DNA of 12,350 nt from positions 180,152 to 192,501 of the forward strand of contig NVVK01000002.1 in assembly GCA_002733335.1 (NCBI GenBank). The letters are read 5' to 3'. Source of the stretch: Methylophaga sp. GTDB taxonomy: Bacteria > Pseudomonadota > Gammaproteobacteria > Nitrosococcales > Methylophagaceae. The position numbers were made by a program, and so were the translations under genes. Below the pieces are notes generated by a model, which was not told the origin of the DNA, ran no database searches, and saw nothing but the letters and a program-made list of their open reading frames with translations. Positions 7,494-12,350 of this stretch are shown here, one piece after another. Each line of letters begins with the position of its first letter. Within the stretch, counting starts at the first letter, position 1.

Positions 7494-8854
7494 GTAAAAT
7501 ATTGAAATCAAAGATTGGCATTTATCATGCTCCCTGGGAAAAAAAGTTCGATAAACTTCTCTCACCTTTTGAAGAATTTATTCATCGCCAAACGACCAGC
7601 GGTTTATTACTCATGGCTACCGCAATCTTGGCTCTTATTTTAGCAAATGGAGGATTCGCCTCCGCTTACACTCATGCATTACATATACCCATCAGTTTTA
7701 GCATTGATCAATGGTCAATCGAAATGAGCTTACACCATTGGATTAACGATGGTTTGATGGCATTATTCTTCTTCGTGGTTGGACTGGAATTAAAACGAGA
7801 AATATTAGTCGGTGAATTGTCCTCATTGCGTAATGCTATTCTGCCTATTGCGGCAGCAATAGGAGGAATGGTTGTCCCTGCATTGATTTATTTTGCATTC
7901 AATCCAGAAGGTGAATCAGCCATTGGTTGGGGGATTCCCATGGCCACCGATATTGCTTTCGCCATTGGTGCTTTAGCCTTATTAGCGAGCCGAGTTCCCA
8001 AGGCGTTAATTACCTTTTTAGTCGCTCTTGCCATTGTGGATGATCTTGGTGCGGTTCTTGTGATTGCGGCATTTTATACTGAAACAATAGCTTGGGTGCC
8101 ACTGATGGTAGCCGCCGGTTTGTTTGCTGTTTTAATTTCATTTAATCTTTTTGGAATTCGCAAGACACTGCCTTATTTTATCGTTGCCGTTCTTTTGTGG
8201 TATGCCTTATTGCTTTCAGGTATCCATCCCACTTTAGCCGGGATTTTGGGCGCAATGTCTGTGCCTGCAATACCCAAATACGATCCCAAACGATTTAGCA
8301 AACATGTCAGCGCCTTAATGCAACGTTTTGATGCTAGCCATAAACCTGGCACCAATATTATGACAAATGATCCTCTTAGCGAGGTAGTACATAAATTAGA
8401 ATATAGTGTTGAAAGTGTAGGTGTACCACTACAACGATTAGAACATGTATGGCATATACCGGTAGCCTATTTAGTTATCCCCATTTTTGCCTTAGCCAAT
8501 GCCGGAATTGCAATTGATTTTTCTTCTCTAAGTTCAACGATGTCGCATCCCGTTACACTGGGTATTATATTTGGGTTAATACTTGGAAAATTTATTGGTA
8601 TTGCCGGTGTGAGCTGGCTCATGCTGAAATTAGGATTAGCAGAATTACCAAAAGATACACGTTTTTCTCAAATTGCAGGTGTATCACTTTTGGCTGGTAT
8701 TGGCTTTACAATGTCGATTTTCGTTGCTCAATTAGGTTTTTCTGAAAATGAAGAACTACTGTTAATGGCCAAAACAGGCATTCTCACCGCTTCGTTATTA
8801 TCAGGTGTCGCGGGATTTGTTTGGCTGTACTTAGTCAGCAAACCCTCTAAATAA
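7490..8854 (+). CDS. nhaA: Na+/H+ antiporter NhaA
   Basis: Inner-membrane antiporter that expels one sodium (or lithium) ion for two protons, used for salt and alkaline pH tolerance. Transport residues are all visible: the aspartate of PMATDIAFAIG (D154, E. coli D133), the adjacent pair in AIVDDLGAVL (D184, D185; E. coli D163, D164) and the lysine of GLILGKFIGI (K367; E. coli K300). HHWINDGLMALFF and GIGFTMSIF are further family blocks, and there are about 12 hydrophobic segments. At 454 residues it is longer than the 388 of E. coli. The extra length lies in a longer cytoplasmic N-terminus (residues 1-35) and a longer loop (about 262-315) before RLEHVWHIPVAYL. It shares ATGA with nhaR, so the two are translationally coupled. 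It ends 11 bases from the convergent methyltransferase gene, leaving no room for a separate terminator. Confidence 0.97.
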   Translation: MSKILKSKIGIYHAPWEKKFDKLLSPFEEFIHRQTTSGLLLMATAILALILANGGFASAYTHALHIPISFSIDQWSIEMSLHHWINDGLMALFFFVVGLELKREILVGELSSLRNAILPIAAAIGGMVVPALIYFAFNPEGESAIGWGIPMATDIAFAIGALALLASRVPKALITFLVALAIVDDLGAVLVIAAFYTETIAWVPLMVAAGLFAVLISFNLFGIRKTLPYFIVAVLLWYALLLSGIHPTLAGILGAMSVPAIPKYDPKRFSKHVSALMQRFDASHKPGTNIMTNDPLSEVVHKLEYSVESVGVPLQRLEHVWHIPVAYLVIPIFALANAGIAIDFSSLSSTMSHPVTLGIIFGLILGKFIGIAGVSWLMLKLGLAELPKDTRFSQIAGVSLLAGIGFTMSIFVAQLGFSENEELLLMAKTGILTASLLSGVAGFVWLYLVSKPSK

Positions 8855-8865
8855 TCATCGGCTAC

Positions 8866-9378
8866 TTAGTTATATGTTTTGCTCATTTCGAAGACCATAA
8901 TTGCACATGCAGATGCCACATTGATCGAAGAATTTTCTCCTACCATTGGAATGTGAATAGTTTCATCTGACAATGCTAATAATTGAGCATTAATACCCTG
9001 GTTCTCAGCACCTAGAACCAAGCAAATTGGCTCTTTATTCGATAGTGATAAGCTTCGAATGTCATTACTTGATGAGGTTATTTCCAGACTAATAATTTTA
9101 TAACCTTGTGATTGTAAGGTGCTGAGTACATTCACTCCGCTTTCATCATAAGCATATGGAACAAACTTCTCCGTTGACCGTGATGTTCTCATCATCTTGC
9201 GATTAGGTGGTACAGGAGTTGTGCCTGTTAAATATATTTTTTCAATACCAAAGGCATCGGCGATTCTGAAAATGCTGCCCACATTAGCAGGCGATTCAAA
9301 ATCATTTAGCAACAAACAGATTGGATGTTTAATTAGCGGTGTTTGGTGCTGTGCATGATCTAGTTGGATATTGGTCAT
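8866..9378 (-). CDS. SpoU/TrmH-family RNA 2'-O-methyltransferase
   Basis: A 170-residue SPOUT-class enzyme that would methylate a ribose 2'-hydroxyl in tRNA or rRNA using SAM bound in a trefoil knot. The three SpoU motifs are complete: motif 1 NVGSIFRIADAFG (32-44, with catalytic Arg38), motif 2 LVLGAENQGI (120-129) and motif 3 IPMVGENSSINVASACAIMVFE (residues 143-164, key N153). It lacks the N-terminal RNA-binding extension of RlmB, and its short length resembles TrmL or TrmH minimal enzymes, but substrate cannot be set from the sequence. It resembles the RNA methyltransferases annotated only as TrmH family. The start ATG 9378 has a weak ribosome site. Its stop faces the stop of nhaA. It may be transcribed from the 76-base gap after fhs or read through from fhs. 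Confidence 0.9.
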   Translation of the reverse strand: MTNIQLDHAQHQTPLIKHPICLLLNDFESPANVGSIFRIADAFGIEKIYLTGTTPVPPNRKMMRTSRSTEKFVPYAYDESGVNVLSTLQSQGYKIISLEITSSSNDIRSLSLSNKEPICLVLGAENQGINAQLLALSDETIHIPMVGENSSINVASACAIMVFEMSKTYN

Positions 9379-9454
9379 CTCAATAGTGTAAAACCTAGCG
9401 CTGTTTTGAAGCCATTACAGATGGACAAGTAGAACAAATAACAACACCTGCGAT

Positions 9455-11125
9455 CTAAAACAAGCCACTAATTTCACCCTTCTCACTGATATCAATTCGC
9501 TCGGCAGCAGGCACTTTAGGCAAGCCCGGCATTGTCATAATATCACCACATAATGCCACTATAAATTCTGCCCCACGTGATAAACGCACATCGCGCACGG
9601 TAATCGTATGACCTGATACAGCACCTAATTGCGTGGCATCACCACTAAAAGAATAAGGTGTTTTTGCCATGCAGACAGGTACATGAGCATGGGTTTCACT
9701 AAATTTGGCTAATTTATTAAGTGTTTTTTTATCGATTGCCACATCTTTAGCACCATAAATTTTTGTAGCCACTGCCGTAATTTTATCAACTAATGAATCG
9801 CTATCTTGATAAAGGAACTGACATGGCTTTGTGTTTTCATCAAGCATGGCAACAACTGTTTGTGCTAAATCCTCAGCACCTTCTCCGCCTTTTGCCCAAT
9901 GTTTTGCAATAATAGCTTTTGCACCTAATGCTTCAACCCGTGTTTTGATCAAGTCAATTTCAGCATCCGTATCTTGAATAAAGTGATTTATTGCCACCAC
10001 ACAAGGTAGACCGAACTGATCTTGCATATTGCTTAGATGGCGTTTGAGGTTCTCCATGCCTTTTTCAAGCGCAGATAAATCTTCCTTCGCTAAGTCTTTA
10101 ACATTACAACCACCATGATATTTTAATGCCTTAACAGTCGCTACAATCACGGCCATGTCAGGTTTAATACCCGCTTTACGGCATTTAATATCAATAAACT
10201 TCTCAGCCCCTAAGTCGGCACCAAAACCAGCTTCAGTAACAACATAATCGGTCATTTTGAGCGCCATTTTAGTGGCAATAACAGAGTTACAACCATGGGC
10301 AATATTGGCAAAAGGGCCGCCATGAACAAAAGCAGGATTATTTTCTAAGGTTTGTACTAAATTGGGTTTCAATGCTTCTTTTAGCAAGGTTGCCATTGCA
10401 CCCTGTGCATTTAAGTCTTTTGCTAAGCGTGCTGTTCCATCACGCGAATAGCCAATTAGAATGTTACCCAGACGTTCTTTTAATTCTTTAAGTGAATTTG
10501 ATAGGCAAAAAATGGCCATCACTTCAGAGGCCACAACAATATCAAAACCTGTTTCACGCGGAAAACCATTTGCCGAGCCACCCAAGCCCACATTGATTTC
10601 ACGCAAGGCGCGATCATTCATATCCATCACGCGTCCCCAGGTGATCTTTCTAATATCAAGATCTAAAGCATTACCATGGTGAACATGGTTATCAATCATT
10701 GCCGATAATAGATTATGTGCTGCACCAATCGCATGCAGATCACCGGTGAAATGAAGATTGATATCTTCCATAGGCACAACTTGAGCATAACCGCCACCAG
10801 CAGCCCCGCCCTTCATGCCAAAACAGGGGCCCATTGAGGGTTCACGCACACAAACCATCGCTTTCTTACCAATACGGTTCAGCGCGTCGCTTAGCCCTAT
10901 TGTCGTCGTCGTTTTACCTTCACCTGCAGGGGTTGGGCTCACTGCCGTCACTAAAATTAATTTACCATCAGGTTTATCAGCCAAATCCTTCATTACATCC
11001 AATGAAACTTTAGCTTTGTAATGTCCATAGGGATCAAGCTGAAGAGGATCTAAACCTAAACGCTGCTGAGCAAGCGGAATAATTTGTTCCATTTTAGCTT
11101 TTTGTGCGATTTCAATATCTGACAT
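9455..11125 (-). CDS. fhs: Formate-tetrahydrofolate ligase
   Basis: ATP-dependent ligase joining formate to tetrahydrofolate to give 10-formyl-THF, feeding one-carbon metabolism (purines, formyl-Met-tRNA, serine). From ATG 11125 it is 556 residues, the usual family length. The nucleotide loop [14 protein letters not shown] is at about 65-78. The signature [18 protein letters not shown] (about 95-112), FTGDLHAI, and the C-terminal [12 protein letters not shown] block are complete. The frame is open 16 codons further, to ATG 11173, but AAGGAA (minus strand, 11131-11136) five bases before ATG 11125 and family length decide the start. Fhs is common in acetogens, clostridia and methylotrophs and patchy in gammaproteobacteria, where it supports formate assimilation or a one-carbon bypass. 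No folD, purU or formate dehydrogenase gene is adjacent. It is codirectional with ubiX but separated by 131 bases, so it probably has its own promoter. Confidence 0.97.
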   Translation of the reverse strand: MSDIEIAQKAKMEQIIPLAQQRLGLDPLQLDPYGHYKAKVSLDVMKDLADKPDGKLILVTAVSPTPAGEGKTTTTIGLSDALNRIGKKAMVCVREPSMGPCFGMKGGAAGGGYAQVVPMEDINLHFTGDLHAIGAAHNLLSAMIDNHVHHGNALDLDIRKITWGRVMDMNDRALREINVGLGGSANGFPRETGFDIVVASEVMAIFCLSNSLKELKERLGNILIGYSRDGTARLAKDLNAQGAMATLLKEALKPNLVQTLENNPAFVHGGPFANIAHGCNSVIATKMALKMTDYVVTEAGFGADLGAEKFIDIKCRKAGIKPDMAVIVATVKALKYHGGCNVKDLAKEDLSALEKGMENLKRHLSNMQDQFGLPCVVAINHFIQDTDAEIDLIKTRVEALGAKAIIAKHWAKGGEGAEDLAQTVVAMLDENTKPCQFLYQDSDSLVDKITAVATKIYGAKDVAIDKKTLNKLAKFSETHAHVPVCMAKTPYSFSGDATQLGAVSGHTITVRDVRLSRGAEFIVALCGDIMTMPGLPKVPAAERIDISEKGEISGLF

Positions 11126-11130
11126 AACAT

Positions 11131-11136
11131 TTCCTT
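11131..11136 (-). promoter_or_regulatory. Shine-Dalgarno site that decides the fhs start
   Basis: Minus-strand AAGGAA five bases before ATG 11125. It favours that start over the in-frame ATGs at 11173 and 11143, whose use would give a protein longer than the family norm. Confidence 0.65.
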
Positions 11137-11154
11137 GGTGCATAGCCGACCTAG

Positions 11155-11239
11155 TATACCCGTTATCATTCAAGGTGCATGTTTATAGTGCACATAATGG
11201 ATGGACTATAAATCTGCATATTGATTGGTCACGGGTATA
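11155..11239. repeat. Nine-base inverted repeat flanking the fhs leader
   Basis: TATACCCGT (11155-11163) and ACGGGTATA (11231-11239) are exact reverse complements, 67 bases apart, in the 131-base gap between the ubiX stop and the fhs start. Between them lie GGTGCAT (11174-11180, with a second copy at 11137-11143) and a small dyad GTGCA-N9-TGCAC (11175-11193). Paired operator half-sites or a long-range leader structure are possible. Chance is not excluded in AT-rich DNA. Confidence 0.35.
11205..11232 (-). promoter_or_regulatory. Possible sigma-70 promoter for fhs
   Basis: On the minus strand, GTGACC then 16 bases then TATAGT (plus-strand 11205-11210) resembles -35 and -10 boxes at acceptable spacing. 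Transcription would start near 11198 and leave a leader of about 70 bases containing the GTGCA dyad. Matches are partial. Confidence 0.3.
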
Positions 11240-11256
11240 TACGTGTTTTGCTACAA

Positions 11257-11859
11257 TCATTCGCCCCATCGAGGCATCAACGTGTGCTCAATCCCAGCTT
11301 GATCTAATATTTTTGCAACGACAAAATCGACCACTTCTGATAATTGTGTTGGCTTAAAGTAAAAACCAGGGCTAGGGGGTAAGATACACACGCCTAGACG
11401 CGACAACTTAAGCATATTCTCTAAATGAATAGCTGAAAAAGGGCTTTCTCTTGGCACAATAATGAGTTTACGATTTTCTTTAATCATCACATCAGCTGCA
11501 CGGTTAATCAGATTATTACTACTGCCATAGGCAACGGCAGATAGTGTGCCCATGGTGCAAGGACAAATAATCATGGTATCGATTTGATGTGAACCACTGG
11601 CCAGCGGTGAACTCCATTGTTGTTCACCATAGACATTTAATAATTCAGCAGCACAGTTGAATTCTTCCACCAGCATTTTTTGTACATCACCAGCACGTGC
11701 TGGCAGCTTCCAATCTAATTCATCAGAGAAAACAATTCTGGCAGCAGCTGAAATCATCAAATGAACGGTTATATTCTGCTCAAATAACGCCTCAAGCAAA
11801 CGCTTGCTATAAGGCGCACCTGATGCACCGGTGAGTGCTAATGCTATTTGTCGACTCAT
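11257..11859 (-). CDS. ubiX: Flavin prenyltransferase UbiX
   Basis: Attaches a dimethylallyl group to reduced FMN, making the prenyl-FMN cofactor of the UbiD decarboxylase in ubiquinone synthesis. The 200-residue product (189 in E. coli) shows the Rossmann-like FMN site TGASGAPYSKRLLEAL (10-25) and the middle block SPLASGSH..D (about 84-94). ICPCTMGTLSAVAYGSSNN and NRAADVMIKE (about 98-128) and VPRESPFSAIHLENM (about 135-149) follow, ending with ILPPSPGFY. These are all UbiX hallmarks. The start ATG 11859 overlaps the mpl stop (ATGA), so translation is coupled to mpl. The partner ubiD is not in the window. PAD-type decarboxylase partners use the same cofactor enzyme, but the ubiquinone setting makes UbiX the natural name. 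Confidence 0.96.
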   Translation of the reverse strand: MSRQIALALTGASGAPYSKRLLEALFEQNITVHLMISAAARIVFSDELDWKLPARAGDVQKMLVEEFNCAAELLNVYGEQQWSSPLASGSHQIDTMIICPCTMGTLSAVAYGSSNNLINRAADVMIKENRKLIIVPRESPFSAIHLENMLKLSRLGVCILPPSPGFYFKPTQLSEVVDFVVAKILDQAGIEHTLMPRWGE

Positions 11860-12350
11860 GCTAACGCATCCAATAATTTTTGGTGAATGCCGCCAAAGCC
11901 ACCATTACTCATCACCACGATATGGTCACCAGATTGTGCCCTTCCGCTTACTAATTCGACAATATCCCCAATGCTAGACTTAATCATAGCCTTATCTCCT
12001 AATTGTTCTCTAATATCGGATAGAGACCAATCCAGACCGGCATCCTCAAATAAAATAACCTGATCGGCTATTTGCAATGAATCGGCTAAGGTTTGTTGGT
12101 GTATCCCCATTTTCATGGTGTTCGATCTTGGCTCTAAAATGGCAATTAACTGTTTATTGCCAATATGTGCACGTAAACCTTTAAGTGTTGTTTCAATCGC
12201 GGTGGGGTGATGAGCAAAATCATCATAAACACGTACACCTTTTACTTCACCCCGTAATTCTAATCGACGCTTAATACCTTCAAATCGCGCTAATGAATCA
12301 CACGCTTGATCGACCGTCACACCAACATGATGAGCAGCAGCAATTGCGGC
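11856..12350 (-). CDS. mpl: UDP-N-acetylmuramate:L-Ala-gamma-D-Glu-meso-DAP ligase Mpl, C-terminal part
   Basis: Peptidoglycan-recycling ligase that attaches recovered murein tripeptide to UDP-MurNAc. The frame is open through the window edge (residues AAIAAAHHVGVTVDQA at the edge), so the N-terminal and ATP-binding domains lie outside. The 164 visible residues contain the end of the central Mur-ligase domain and the C-terminal domain: FEGIKRRLELRGE, then VYDDFAHHPTAIETTLKGL, then LEPRSNTMKMG, and near the end VVMSNGGFGGIHQKLL. The DDFAHHPTA block and the EPRSNTMKMG motif distinguish Mpl from MurC. A GTG at 12320 could be taken for a start but lies inside the conserved region. It overlaps ubiX by four bases; mpl-ubiX adjacency is known from other gammaproteobacteria such as Pseudomonas. 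Confidence 0.95.
   Translation of the reverse strand, partial: AAIAAAHHVGVTVDQACDSLARFEGIKRRLELRGEVKGVRVYDDFAHHPTAIETTLKGLRAHIGNKQLIAILEPRSNTMKMGIHQQTLADSLQIADQVILFEDAGLDWSLSDIREQLGDKAMIKSSIGDIVELVSGRAQSGDHIVVMSNGGFGGIHQKLLDALA

Noticed and set aside
9401..9420. CTGT...ACAG stem as a terminator after fhs
   Set aside because: Only four base pairs around a 12-base loop and no T-run; too weak to support.
11126..11256. Tetrahydrofolate riboswitch upstream of fhs
   Set aside because: The gap lacks the conserved pairing pattern I would expect, and that riboswitch class is known mainly from Firmicutes.
11175..11357. Plus-strand 60-codon open frame upstream of fhs
   Set aside because: It runs antisense into the conserved end of ubiX and has no Shine-Dalgarno site; chance frame.
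11369..11379. CTAGGGGG match to the 5611-5661 hairpin as a second repeat copy
   Set aside because: It lies within ubiX coding for the conserved LPPSPG block and the match is about eight bases without the second arm; coincidence.
1..12350. CRISPR array, tRNA, insertion sequence or phage attachment site
   Set aside because: No regularly spaced repeats, cloverleaf, transposase, integrase or terminal inverted repeats were seen on either strand.

Overview
The window is a compact, gene-dense, moderately AT-rich stretch of bacterial chromosome. Gene content and order point to a gammaproteobacterium. The DUF971 gene followed by ubiE-ubiJ-ubiB is the typical gammaproteobacterial ubiquinone cluster, UbiJ itself is a proteobacterial accessory factor, and the NhaR-NhaA pair and the mpl-ubiX pair are also common there. 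NhaA, a periplasmic alpha-carbonic anhydrase and ubiquinone respiration would suit a marine or alkaline habitat, but genus cannot be assigned by reading alone. No tRNA, rRNA, CRISPR, insertion sequence or prophage block is seen.

Layout. (1) 1-4059, plus strand: 3' part of a DUF971 gene, then ubiE, ubiJ, ubiB and a djlA-type membrane co-chaperone. Genes overlap or nearly touch, so this looks like one operon. (2) About 4056-5590, plus strand: a small membrane-anchored coiled-coil protein and an SPFH/band-7 protein, three bases apart, with their own strong ribosome binding sites and a possible promoter. This is the least characterised part of the window. A GC-rich hairpin (5611-5661) follows. 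(3) 5676-6473, minus strand: a secreted alpha-carbonic anhydrase, divergent from (4) 6588-8854, plus strand: nhaR-nhaA, a LysR-type regulator and Na+/H+ antiporter overlapping by four bases. An AT-rich dyad and a possible extended -10 promoter lie in the shared intergenic region. (5) 8866-12350, minus strand: a SpoU/TrmH RNA methyltransferase, formate-tetrahydrofolate ligase (fhs), flavin prenyltransferase ubiX, and the 3' part of mpl, which overlaps ubiX by four bases.

How it fits together. UbiE, UbiJ and UbiB act in ubiquinone synthesis, and UbiX makes the prenylated flavin cofactor of the UbiD decarboxylase, so both ends of the window serve respiration. Carbonic anhydrase and NhaA could work together at the membrane: one interconverts CO2, bicarbonate and protons in the periplasm, the other exchanges protons for sodium. 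Fhs feeds formate into one-carbon folate metabolism.

Several genes appear to start at non-ATG codons or downstream of the longest open frame. Shine-Dalgarno placement and family length favour GTG 273 for ubiE, TTG 6473 for the carbonic anhydrase and ATG 11125 for fhs. There are no gene-free stretches over 300 bases; the longest is 131 bases, upstream of fhs. Most of the window is ordinary housekeeping. The candidates for something less described are the SPFH pair and the carbonic anhydrase/NhaR arrangement.
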